Shown here: positions 10,461 to 22,200 of the stretch, piece by piece
Layout: every line of letters starts with the position of its first letter
Position numbering within the stretch: the first letter of the stretch is position 1
Assembly (NCBI GenBank): GCA_008931825.1
Contig: QXVZ01030726.1
Span: 1 to 27,972 of the forward strand
Reading direction: 5' to 3'
DNA from: Phallusia fumigata
Lineage: Eukaryota > Chordata > Ascidiacea > Phlebobranchia > Ascidiidae
DNA length: 27,972 nt
Notes under the pieces: model-generated
The model's database searches: none
The model's input: only the letters and a program-made list of their open reading frames with translations
Told to the model about the DNA's origin: nothing
Translations under genes and position numbers: made by a program

Positions 10461-13400
10461 ATGGTAAGAAAAATTTCTTAACGATAAAAGGAAATCGTTC
10501 CGAATAAATGTGTTGTTTTTAGTACGGGTTTGTGAATTATGCCTTGGAACAGCTGGTGCTGCGGAATTACGGCGAAGAAACTTGGGAAAGGATAAAGTAA
10601 GTTTGTAATTACGCATCCGTCAGAAGGTCAACAAATTTTTACAAGAATTATAAGGAAGCACGTACTACGGCTTACCAAAATCAGAACCCCAGGTTCCATA
10701 TACATTTTTCCACAGAAAAGAAGCCGATCTTTCGTTGCAAGGCCAGTTCATCCAAAGAATGATATATGATGACATATGCACATTCGATCTCGTGAAAGCC
10801 GCCAGCGTTGTGCTAAGTAAGATACATAACTAACAAATGTACGACAATACCTGATTGATTTTACCCCTAATTTGGACGAAATATTTCAAGTATTTGAAAT
10901 TCCAACTAAGTTGTTTCTTGACATTGAATTTTATTTTTTCACAGAAACAGATGCGAGCAAAATTCTTGAGTTGTTTGGAAATTTTTTCTTTCTCTTTTGT
11001 GAGGAAGCTGGCTATGACGTCATCATGAGAACTTTAGGCTCAAGTGTTCGCGAATTTCTCGAGGTTTAACAGCATTTTGAAAATTTTATGTACCATTTAA
11101 TTATGTGACAGGCTTTGGTTCTTTTCTGCGGTTTTGTACCCAGGACTATTTAATTAATCTTTCATGTCCGCGTTTAGGCCTACAGCTCAGTGCCGAAAGG
11201 TCTGTTTAAATGGATAAAGCTGCATATCGCCACCGTGTGGACATAAAACATCGTATTTAGCACAGTTTATTGTGTTTCTCTCGCTGTTGACAACCTTCAA
11301 TATTTTGACATGACAAAAACATTTTTAGAATCTTGATGCTCTCCATGACCACCTCAGTTCAATATACCCCGGTATGAGAGCACCCAGTTTCCGATGTACT
11401 AATGGAGAGAAAGAAAATTCGCTTATTTTGCATTATTACTCTGAACGAGACGGCCTGGAAAATATCGTCATCGGTATTGTGAAGACAGTTACATTGCAAA
11501 TTCACAACACCGAAACTGATGTAAAGGTGAGTGAAAACATTTCTTATTTGTCCATTGAAAAATATTCTTATTTGTGTTGGGATCTGGTATTTACTAGGCT
11601 TGCAAATTCCACTTCATTTTTTGGAGTTCCAAATAAAAAGCAAGGACAAAAATTAGTTCGAACTGGTTAAACCAGTTTGTTAAGTCCCGCGGAAACACAC
11701 AATAAACATGCTAAACCTCAGTACAATCAGGTGATAAAACGTAAAGGCGATGGTTGTGATCACGTTCAACTAGAGATAGTTGCTACATCCGGGACACTTT
11801 CGGATTCAAAACACAGAGATCTTGCTGTAATCGAAGATGAGCTAGCGGAAATGGAACCAATAATTGGGCCGAAAACTTTTTGCAAGGTCGGTAAAACGAT
11901 TTGCTCAAGTTTTCAAACAATGTGATGGTTTTTGAAATGTTTTTAAAAATCGTATTTCTGGGTGTGCAGCTGTTTAATAACGACAAGCCGAACAGTCGAC
12001 TTACAATATCATAGCAGCGTTAAGTGTTTAGTGTATAATCTAATAATTTTTCAACAAAAACAACTTATTGGGGGGTTTGGTGCTTATCTAACAGGCACTT
12101 CCTTTCCATATGATGTTTGATGAAGATATGGTGGTCCAACAAGCCGGCGCTTCAATATCACGGGTTGTGCCTGATTTGCAACCAGCTTTTGTTGCGTCAC
12201 AAAACACTACACAAAAAACGAAATGTCCGTTTAAACAAAAATCAGGTAATCATAAAACTTGTTTCGTGCATTCCGTTTACATGCGATTTTGTTTATTTTT
12301 TTCTCACTGACATGATCCCAAAAGAATTTTTCTTTATTTCTAATGCTATGACCAAAGAACACGCAGCAAATTAAAAAAAAAACTTTTCATTTTTACAATT
12401 TACAATAAGAGCCCCTTTTTCACGTGTAAAATATTTGCGACATATACAAAACTAATGATTGCATTGGAAAACAAACCCTTGTCATTTTTTATTACTATTC
12501 AGTTACTACGTCGCTTGACGATGACGTAGATTCCATGACGTATCGTCACATCAATGACTTGTTTGACCTTGTCCGACCAAGGATCCCATTCAGTTTCGAA
12601 AGTATTAAGTCACAAATCAACCAAGTTTTTGTATTAAGAACAAAACCAGGTAACATAATAATATCTACGACCCCAGTTATGCACGTTCTGTACTTATGTT
12701 TGCAAGTTAAGTTTTCCCTTTGATAGTCCCAACAACATGGTCAAGTTGACCAAAACGTTTTTTCATTAATTTAATTTTTAATATTTTTTTGTGAAACTTA
12801 CAGGTGGTGTGGTATGTTTTGTCATAGGTCGAAAACAATTTTTTCCACATTAGGTTTTTAGTCAATTTGACAATGTTTTTTCGTTTTAAGTTTCGGCCTT
12901 AAAATTTAAATTTACTAAAAGCAAAGATGGTGATAATGTGCAGGCCACAAAAATGCTACACNAAAACACCACACAAAAAACGAAATGTCCGTTTAATCAA
13001 AAATCAGGTAACCATAAAACTTGTTTCGTGCATTCCGTTTACATGCGATTCTGTTTATTTTTCTGTCACTGGCATGATCCCAAAAGAATATTATTTTTTA
13101 ATGCTATGGCCAAAAAACACGCAGCAAATTAAAAAAAAAACTTTTCATTGTTACAATTTCCAATAAGAACCCCTTTTTCATGTGTAAAATATTTGCGATG
13201 TATACAATCTGATGGTTGCATTGGAAAACAAACCCTTGTCAATTTTTTATTCCTATTCAGTTACTACGTCGCTTGACGATGACGTAGATTCCATGAAGTG
13301 TCGTCACATCAATGAATTGTTTGACCTTGTCCGACCAAGGATCCCATTCAGTTTCGAAAGTATTAAGTCACAAATCAACCAAGTTTTTGTATTAAGAACA

Positions 13401-16400
13401 AAACCAGGTAACGTAATATTATCTACGACTCCAGTTATACATGTTCTTTACTTGTGTTTGTAAGTTAATTTTTCCCTTTGATAATCCCAAAAACATGGTG
13501 AAGGTGACCAAAACGTTTTTTCATTAATTTAATTTTTATTATTTTTTTGTGAAACTTACAGGTGGTGTAGTATGTTTTGTCATAAGTCGAAAACGATTTT
13601 TTCCACATTAGGCTTTTAGTCAATTTGACAATGTTTTTTCATTTTAATTTTCGGCCTTTAAATTTAAATTTCCTAAAAGCAAAGAAAGTGATAATGTGCA
13701 GGCCACAAAAATGCTACACTATGCATTCGTACTTGTAGGCATATTATTCCGAATAACGTTCTGATTTTAATAACCAAATCAATTTTGCAAGTATTAAAAC
13801 ATTTATGCTTTAGGTGTATTAAAACCTCCTGAACAAAGCAGTATCACCAACGATACCAGTGACGTCACGAACGTAATGGACCAATCAAATCACGCCAATG
13901 GACAAACCAATGGATTACGCTCTGAGCAGGAGAACACGTCACTTAGGTTAAAAGGTCAAATGATTTATGTTCCAGAATGCGATCAAATACTGTTCCTCTG
14001 TTCACCAAGGTTTGTTACACAACTTTACATTGGAAATTTTGTAGTTAATTTTCAACATTAGTTTATTATTGTGTAAATGGTTACCTAAAGTTACCAATAG
14101 AGTTACTTTGATAGTTAAATACAACCCTTTTTTTTCAAAAAAAAGGAAATGCATTCATAAATTTACTTTTTTTAAATACTATAATCTAAAAATATACGTC
14201 GATATCGGCTAGTGAATCAAAAGTTTTGAGTACAAATTCTCATGACGATTTCAAAGTGTGCCACAGCATGAGATATGTTGCGATTCTAAACAATATCAAA
14301 TGACAATGCGTACGGCCAATATTACAAATGTTTGGTATATTACAATTTTTACTTAAACATATGTTCCATACAATAGTAAAATAAGGAGCATAATGCGTTC
14401 ACAATTGTAAATTGATTACAGCGTGATGAACTTAGAGGACCTGACCGGGAGAGGTCTATGTTTAAGTGATATTCCTCTACACGACGCAACAAGGGACCTA
14501 GTTCTACTGGGAGAACAATTTGAAGAGGAATACAGGATGGCACAAAGCCTCGAAATCCTTACAGATAAGCTTCAACACACCTTGCTTGCACGTGAAAGAG
14601 AAAAGAAAATGACTGACAAGTGAGTTAGACTGACCTATATGAGGGGTTGTAGTTTTTGTTTCCATGGACAAAGCAAGTGACTTTAGACAGAGCTTGCTTG
14701 GTTTTTATTTACCCGGCAAAAAATATACATGTCGATATGACGTTCATTTTTAGTGGTAGATCACCTATAGTTGTGTACTTTGCTGAGGTATTACGAGTGC
14801 TTGGTGGTTTGCTATACAACGGGCGAGTATATGCTTGCAAGTGTTGAAAGCGCCTATGCTTGCTTGAGGACCTAGTAATCACCTTTTTGCATATCGTACT
14901 CCCATAGATGCACATGTGCATGCATGTTAATCGTTGAAGGTATAAAACATGTATCTTTAAAACGGAATGCACATGTCTGGTTTATTGTTTTAGACAAGTC
15001 TGTCGTATGCACTTACGTTGATGAAACGCATTTGTTAATCTTTCGCTTAATCGCCTTGCCTACAATCTAATAAAAAATAATCCGTTATATGTAAACAAAC
15101 AAATGACAGAGAAAACCTTGAATACAGTTTCCTACAAGGCGTTTCAATTATCGATGGAAAACATTCAAACAGCTAAACACCTTGCGCTACATATACTGAA
15201 TGATAACAATAGCAAAGATTGAAACGTGAACTATTTACTATGTACATAGTTTCTGGCAGTTTTGTGTTGCAATTAGGCCACATTTTTAGACCGTATTTTG
15301 TGTTTCTAACCTGTTGCAATATTAACACCTCTGTTGTTGCTTAATAAATAATGACGCAATTGTTTTACCGCCAGGCTCCTTTACGCCGTTCTGCCTCACT
15401 GGGTCGCCAACGAGTTACGTCACAAACGCCAAGTTCCACCAATGAGGTTCGACAGCGTCACTATACTCTTTAGTGGATTGGTCGATTTCGGAAAGGTAGG
15501 TTTGGCTTTGGAGTTTTCTGTTTAAAAATTGACCGGTACTACGCGTCTTAAGCAGTTGTAAGTTTTGAAACACGCAAAGTTTTATGCATTTTTTGTGAAC
15601 CCCCTCAATAAAATTTATAAAACACTAAATTTACAGTTTTGCGCAAAACACAGTACATCGGACGGGGCAATGAAGATTGTAAAATTGCTCAACACAGTTT
15701 ACACAACGTTTGATGGTTTGTCAGACCCGAAAAGAAATCCATACGTGTACAAGGTAAAGCAGAATATCCCTGTTATTTCTATAGCACACTTAAGTTTGCA
15801 AAGGCTAAGTATATGTTCCGATTGCATTGTTTACATATCGAAGGTGGAAACGGTTGGTGACAAGTACATGGCGGTCAGCGGCCTTCCCGAACATTGCACG
15901 GACAATTCACGTCACATTTGTCAGCTTGCATTAGACATGATGGAGCTGTGTGAACAAATTCTTATTGATGGAATGCCAATTCAGGTACTCTGGCTTCTGG
16001 CGTATCCACTCTGTTAAAAAGAATGTAATAGCCATTTCTTAGAGATTATAAGTTTGTCACGAATGTAAAAACCTTTGGTTTTGGGGGCCAGGTATAAAAG
16101 TATTGGGTTGTCACCATTTTTGTCATAAGTTTAAGCTAGTTGCGTAATCAGATTTTGACACAAATATCTAAGTAATGGTATTGTTTTGCAAAACGTGCCA
16201 ACTTCACAGAAAACAAACAAAAATTAGAAAAAAACGAAATAGTTTATTTAGTTTTTTAATCAAGAAATCCCAACAACTAAAAACTAAAGCCGCCCATGTT
16301 GGTTTGTTACGTATAATAAGCACGTGGTGACGTGGTTTATGACGCGATCAATCTTCGCCAAACTTAATTCGTGACGTCGCACAAAAGGACGTAATTAATA

Positions 16401-17240
16401 TGGTAACAATTTACTTCACTATCCCAACGTTGTTTTTGCATCAGGTTACGATCGGTGTACATACAGGAGATGTTGTAACAGGTGTAATTGGACAGCGGAC
16501 ACCCCGTTACTGTTTGTTCGGAAACACCGTTAACATCGCGTCACGTTGTGAAACCACTGGCTTGACGGGGAAAATCAACGTATCGGAATATACGTACAGG
16601 TTTGTAGTACGGCTTTCTCATACCTGGCGCCATGCACTGTATTGCAACTGACAGAAAGACTTGTAACGGATGTAACGGTTAAGGCACTGACGCCTTTACC
16701 TAATTTGTGGTGTAATTTGGAGCTAAAGATTAGGACAGAGACACTTTGTACTTTTCATGCCGTCTTTTTTGCTGGTTTTTCTATCAAGCCATTTGGACTA
16801 TGTGGAAACCTTAAATCCCATAAACTTTGCCTTCATTATGTTTAATTTTGTGAAATTCAGGAGTTTGCAGTCGCCGGAATGCTACAGTNGGCGCCATGCA
16901 CTGTATTGCAACTGACAGACAGACTTAGATGTAACGGTTAAGGCACTGACGCCTTTACGTAATTTGTGGTGTAATTTTTAGCCAAATATGAGGGCAGAAA
17001 CACTATTTCGTGACGTCTTTTTACTGGTTTTTCTGTCAAGCCAATTGAACTATGTGGAAACCTTAAAACTTTGCCTACATTCTGTTTAATTTTGTGAAAT
17101 TCAGGAGTTTGCAGTCGCCGGAATGCTACAGTCCTCATTTTAAGTTTGATTACCGGGGTCCGATCCAGATGAAGGGTAAATCAGAACCGATGCAAATGTA
17201 TCTTCTCACCCGAAGGCAGATCGACGAAACACATCTTTAA
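10461..17240 (+). CDS. GUCY1B1: Soluble guanylate cyclase beta-1 type subunit, complete
   Basis: Haem-containing NO-receptor subunit that makes cGMP from GTP as a heterodimer with an alpha subunit; no alpha gene is in the window. Exons: 10461-10463, 10523-10596, 10716-10816, 10945-11063, 11329-11526, 11731-11886, 12095-12245, 12503-12649 (or copy 13261-13407), 13814-14009, 14422-14619, 15375-15495, 15637-15753, 15844-15984, 16445-16599, 17105-17240. Total 2013 nt, 670 residues. H-NOX domain (1-190): axial His105, YxSxR at Tyr135/Ser137/Arg139, Cys78 and Cys122, all at human beta-1 numbering. Then come a PAS-like domain, a helix ([22 protein letters not shown]), and the cyclase domain with beta-type VTILFSG, Glu529, Cys597, Asn604 and Arg608 (human Glu473, Cys541, Asn548, Arg552). 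It is about 50 residues longer than human because of two inserts, residues 248-287 and 318-359. A beta-2 identity is less likely: there is no extended prenylated tail. Confidence 0.96.
12201..12961. repeat. Left copy of a ~760 bp duplication at a contig join (end of cyclase exon 7, exon 8)
   Basis: It is repeated at 12963-13719 with several percent divergence and small indels. It holds the 3' end of exon 7, the intron, exon 8 (12503-12649) and part of the next intron. It ends at the N at 12962. Confidence 0.88.
12963..13719. repeat. Right copy of the ~760 bp duplication (cyclase exon 7 fragment and second exon 8)
   Basis: It starts inside exon 7 without an acceptor (fragment 12963-13007), so that fragment cannot act as an exon. 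The complete second exon 8 is 13261-13407. The two exon copies differ at three bases in 147, and all three change residues: Thr-Tyr becomes Lys-Cys, and Asp becomes Glu. The copy runs on into the intron before exon 9. Confidence 0.88.
14620..15374 (+). other. Cyclase intron (755 bp) with a 14 bp palindrome
   Basis: The intron lies between the signalling-helix exon and the start of the cyclase domain. A perfect palindrome, ATGCACATGTGCAT, lies at 14908-14921. Open frames on both strands around 14656-14972 overlap each other and match nothing known. Confidence 0.6.
15985..16444 (+). other. Cyclase intron (460 bp), nothing recognised
   Basis: The intron has a GTACTC donor and a TTGCATCAG acceptor. 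It is AT-rich, with no repeat or RNA gene seen. Confidence 0.7.
16626..16888. repeat. Left copy of a duplication at a contig join (intron and first 28 bp of cyclase exon 15)
   Basis: 263 bp that recur as 243 bp at 16890-17132 with substitutions and indels. The left copy ends 28 bp into the last exon (16861-16888) at the N at 16889. That exon fragment is therefore a truncated duplicate and not a separate exon. Confidence 0.87.
16890..17132. repeat. Right copy of the duplication that leads into the real last cyclase exon
   Basis: It begins with the same GGCGCCATGCACTGTATTGC stretch as 16626 and runs unbroken into exon 15 (17105-17240). Confidence 0.87.
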
Positions 17241-17575
17241 CTGAAAAAGTCATCTTAGCTGTATTCAACTCGCTCAAAGTAGCTCGGAATGAGAAGAACC
17301 TGATTTCAGAGTTCATGTCGAAACATAGAAACGTGAACGACGCGCTGAAAATAACAGGATCACGTGTCGACGTTCTTGTGATGCAAGAACGTTTAAAGTT
17401 GTTGTTTCATTTAGTTGTTATGGAAATTGTGTCAGCTTCCTGACTGCTATACCATTTCGCTATCCCTGCATTCGTATGTTTTTGGTCAGCAAAAATTACT
17501 AATGTGGCCACCTTGTTGGTCCACTGCACTATCATACTTGTTTATTTATCTACGTTTGGTTTTAACACTGTTCTT

Positions 17576-17808
17576 GCCTTCTAGGCACTCATTTGAGATT
17601 GGTGTTTGTGAACTGGGCCTATATTCGGAAAAGTTTTCAGATTTAGCAATGCTTGCTGAAACATGCTGAGTACAATTGGGGAAGTAAAACGCGTTTTGTG
17701 GCGACATTATCGACAATAAATTTACTTCATCACTGGAACAAAATGCGCCTACTTTTTTCAAAAATATGTTGGTAGAGTGTAAAGAATTGCTTAACAGTAC
17801 TCTTGTAG
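17576..17808. repeat. Left copy of a perfect 233 bp duplication at a contig join
   Basis: By eye it is identical, base for base, to 17810-18042, with one N between. Perfect identity in non-coding DNA points to an unmerged overlap of two contigs. Confidence 0.92.
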
Positions 17809-17809
17809 N

Positions 17810-18042
17810 GCCTTCTAGGCACTCATTTGAGATTGGTGTTTGTGAACTGGGCCTATATTCGGAAAAGTTTTCAGATTTAGCAATGCTTGCTGAAACATGC
17901 TGAGTACAATTGGGGAAGTAAAACGCGTTTTGTGGCGACATTATCGACAATAAATTTACTTCATCACTGGAACAAAATGCGCCTACTTTTTTCAAAAATA
18001 TGTTGGTAGAGTGTAAAGAATTGCTTAACAGTACTCTTGTAG
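17810..18042. repeat. Right copy of the perfect 233 bp duplication
   Basis: It is the partner of 17576-17808. A 149-codon minus-strand open frame (17546-17995) exists only because it crosses both copies and the N. Confidence 0.92.
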
Positions 18043-19283
18043 CAGCTTGTCACGAGCGTTTGCAAACACTAACTTTCAGTAAGTTCGTCACAAATAAATA
18101 AGTTACCGCAAGGTGGTGCAATATATGCAGTTGAAGTTGCGCCAGCGTGGGTTATGTAGTGTACATTACACCAACAGGCCACTAGGTTTATTTCATTGCC
18201 TTGAGTAAGGCAACGGAAACTAATCAAAAAGTTTAAACCCAGTATCGTAAAAATTAAAAAACATCATCTCGATTCGGTGATTGTAACCAACAAATAAGCG
18301 TCTCTTAGGCCTAGGGGACACCGTTATACAAGGACAATTTTAGCATTTTTTCAAAAAAAATGCTCATTCTAAATGGTTGGACTGGTTTTGAAGTTTGTTT
18401 GTGAAATGTTTTTCAAGTTTGATGACATCTTCTTGGCATACCTGCGTGCTTGACTTTTGAACACAGCTGTTAGTAAACGGAATACAAAACTATTTACAAA
18501 AAGTTGACGAAAATGAGAATTACCGCATTTTTTTGTCAAAGGAAAAAACCACGAAAAAAATTCTCTTTTTCACATAGAAAACCTACGTAAGACAAATCTT
18601 GTTTTATGAATCACTTTCATCCAACCCTACACAGCTTTCATCGTTCCCCCTTTAATAAATCATACGAAATCATTTGCCCACTGAAATCTGTGCGCAGGTC
18701 CGGATTAATAGGAGAAAGGAACGCGACGGAAGCCAATGTTTGGGTTTTACGAAAATGAGAGTCCGCAATCGTTACAAAAGACAACAAAGGAAGCGTAGAC
18801 AGGCTACTAGCTGTATTGTTGCTTGATGAAATCGCAGTTACTTGCAGTAACCACATTGTGTGTGAGATATCAGGGTTGTAATTAAACCTGTAACTTTTTT
18901 TTTAATTCGGTCAAAGACCAAAAAAATGTTTTAAAATGTTTCAGGGAATGAGTATGTTATGTTTTTTTTCGTAAACAGTCGTATATGGCCACAAAATCTA
19001 CTAGTTACGAAAAATAGAAGCAATATTAATCCACTCTAAAAATATTTGTGTTGTACTTAATATCAAAATTTTAAAACACAATTTTCCAAAATGTTTTTAA
19101 CTATTAACTTGCTTAAATCTAGGTTATCAATGGAAAGAAAAATCGAACTTTAACCTTATTAAACTATGCATTTATGTACAGGGTTGGTTTAGTGTTGTAC
19201 AAAAATATATAGTGTATGACCTCAAATTTATTGCATTTAAGTATATGAGGTTTAGGGCAAGTCAACATCATACCTGAGTTGGA

Positions 19284-22200
19284 ATGAGCAACTTGACATT
19301 TCGCGACATTTGTCGCCTTTTTTGCTGCCCACCATGCCCTGGGCACATTGCAGCAAAATTAGCATTCATTCCTCCAGATCCCACATACACTGTGATTCCT
19401 GATGAAACAGGAAATAAGTATGTTTTGCACCTCACTGAACATGCGGAATGGCAATACACAGACCGGGACCAACAAAATTTGGAGGTACATGCTTTCAATT
19501 TTAATGTTAAAAGATCTGTGGACAATAATAGAGAAGATTTCTATGCATTGTCTTTTGTCCAAAAATTTAACATGTTTTTATTCTATTTTATTGCCAGTGG
19601 ACAGAACAACAAATTTTCCTAGATTTTTAGGTTTAGGATTTGGCAGAATTGGCTTCCTCTACTACGGAGTTAATTGTAGACAGCAAAAATGCAAATTTAT
19701 TTCCTAATGTGTTTACAAGTGAATTTTGTGACATTGTTATGCTGTTCAGCTTCATCATTGTTGCAGGTTTTCCTTATCAACACAACCAGGGGCAACCGGG
19801 TAGCTTGCATGTACATCAAGAGTTCTGCTACGCACCAAGTCAGCAAATACACCCTGCTGTTTTCACACGGAAATGCTGTTGATCTTGGACAAATGAGTTC
19901 ATTTTATGTTGGCCTTGCAGCTCGTCTTGGGGTTAATATATTCTCCTACGACTATTCCGGTTATGGTGCCAGTGGTGGAAAACCAACGGAAAAGAATATT
20001 TATGCTGATATCGAAGCAGCATTCCAGTCTTTAAGACAAAGGTGGTAATGTGTCTCTTTTTTGTTTTAACTTGTATGGATTTATGCTGACAACTTGTTTG
20101 AAAAACAATTATCCGAAATGGTGTAATGTAACAAAGAATAATGTCAATATTAAATAGTCATTTAAAGAATGTGCAAAAAGGCTACTATTTATTCAGAATT
20201 TTTTTGATGCCTAAAACTGCTGTTTATTATTAATTAATGTGAGCTTTATTATTCCTTAATGTACCTTTGGACATGTGTATGTACATAATAGTAAATTCCC
20301 ACCTATTTGCTACACATAAATGTTTACTGTTAAATCTTAAGAAGTGTGCTGGTTAACGTGCGGAGTAATGAATTTGCCTGCTGCAACTGGTCATGAATCT
20401 AAATAACACAAGACACATGTACATGTATTTAAGGTATGGCGTTAGTCCAGAGAACATTATTCTGTATGGCCAGAGCATTGGCACAGTTCCTACAATTGAT
20501 CTGGCAAGAAAATATGAATGTGGTGCTGTTATCCTACATTCCCCCTTGCTCTCTGGATTGAGAGTTGCCTTTCCAAACACAAAGAGGACTTGGTTTTTTG
20601 ATGTTTTTCCAAGGTATTTTAGTAATTTAAACATTTTACTACACATAAAAATTACATTTCTAGTTTAGTTGTTAGGCATTGTGTGTTAGAAATATATTAC
20701 TGTGTCTATTTGTGTGTGCTGACAGGATTTGTGCATATGGAGAGTTTTCAACAATATTATGAAGGGTTTGAAATGTAGGAAATCGTGAATGTAGCTAGAA
20801 CTATTTGAAAACCTAACATTTCAGACTAACTTGTTGGATGTTTTTTGTACCACTAAATAAATATTTGCAAAGACCGAGTTTGTGTTGAAAGATTGATTGC
20901 AATGTCCAACAGAATACATAGTAGCGGTTAGATTTGTACAGATTCGGGTGCCAAATCTGCCATCTGTAGCAAATACTTTGATTAGCAGAGCATGCCATGT
21001 TAAAAACTTGGTCATGGATTCCAATACACACATGTGACATAATAATTAGACATATACCGATATTTTTAACCATAAAAGTATCGCCCATGTGTAGTCTTTC
21101 TAAGTGCTCAATATCAAGTTGTGAGAAAAAAACAAACTAAACATACACTTGTGTAAAATTTACTATTTTTAAGTTTTTTTTGTTTAGTGTGGGTTAAATA
21201 AGAAATGTTTTTTGGTCTAATTGCTCTGGTTACACTCATTCCATATAGTGACTCTATAAATAATTCCCAGTTTGACCTTTAGAAGTAACACAGTGCCTAT
21301 GTTGTTACATAATTTGGTGCCTGTGTTATTACACAAAAGCATTTGTGGTTTTCCTATCAATACACAGACAGATGTCACAATGAAGTCATGTCACATGTAG
21401 CTTTCAAATTGTGTTGTTCTCATGAAAAATACACACACATATTGACTGGAGAGGGTTATGTAACATAATTTTAAATCTGCGTGCCCACAAAATAATTCCA
21501 TGCTACATCAGCTGGTAATTGCAGGAATTCATATTCCACCACCAAACTGAAGTAAACTTAATACCATAGGTATTTGTTTGCATTGTGTTTTATACACAAG
21601 AATTGTTGTTGTCGTTTTACATGCAAACTAATTGCCGGTTTTGATGATTATAACACATGTACCTTGTTTATTGTCAACTTTCGTTTTGTTCCAGTTTGTT
21701 TGCCTTGTAAACGCACAGTTTTAGCCTGTTTTGCACTGATGATGAGATTAGACGTTGTTGAAACATTTACTTTGCAATGTATTCACTATTTTTGTTTTTA
21801 ATTGGGCTACATCCACACCGATCTCGCAGGAGATTTGACTCACAAAAACTTATGCTCATCTTAGATGGTTTGTTCACAAGATGAATTTGGTACAAATCTT
21901 CTGTTTTTACCTTGTAGCATTGAGAAGATTCCCAAAGTGACATCACCTGTACTAGTAATACACGGCACAGAAGATGAAGTCATCGATTTCTCCCACGGAC
22001 TTGCAATATATGAACATTGTCCTAGAGCCGTCGAACCTCTGTGGATTGAAGGCAAGTTCCATAAAAAATAGAATACCCTATGAAAAACAGTAGTAGGGTT
22101 AATTTTTAACATTTTTCAAATTTAATTTTATAGTGAACAAAATAATTTACTACTGTTAATTNTGAAGGCAAGTTCCATAAAAAATAGAATACCCTATGAA

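Larger units (their letters stand above)
17241..19283. other. Intergenic region between the cyclase and ABHD17
   Basis: About 2 kb with no credible gene. It contains the 3' end of the cyclase and a perfect 233 bp duplication. Candidate poly(A) signals (AATAAA) are at 17715-17720, 17949-17954 (the duplicate of the first) and 18093-18098. The ABHD17 promoter must lie in its right part, where no TATA box stands out. A TTTAG|G at about 19250, just before the short leader, could be a spliced-leader acceptor, but this is speculative. The minus-strand open frame at 18638-18856 has no family match. Confidence 0.6.

Noticed and set aside
12938-13132. Open frames around the second exon 7 fragment
   Set aside because: The fragment has no acceptor because the contig begins inside the exon; the frames cross the N.
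16642-17138. Open frames on both strands near the last cyclase exon
   Set aside because: They fall in intron sequence and its duplicated copy; the real exon 17105-17240 is read in another frame.
4323-17240. MSL3 and cyclase as an ascidian operon
   Set aside because: They are on the same strand but 831 bp apart, with a TATA candidate between them; ascidian operons usually have nearly no spacer.
17546-17995. 149-codon minus-strand open frame with an internal protein repeat
   Set aside because: It spans the N at 17809 and both copies of the 233 bp perfect duplication. The protein repeat is produced by the contig overlap.
18638-18856. Minus-strand 72-codon open frame in the spacer
   Set aside because: Ser/Leu-rich, no splice partners, no family resemblance.
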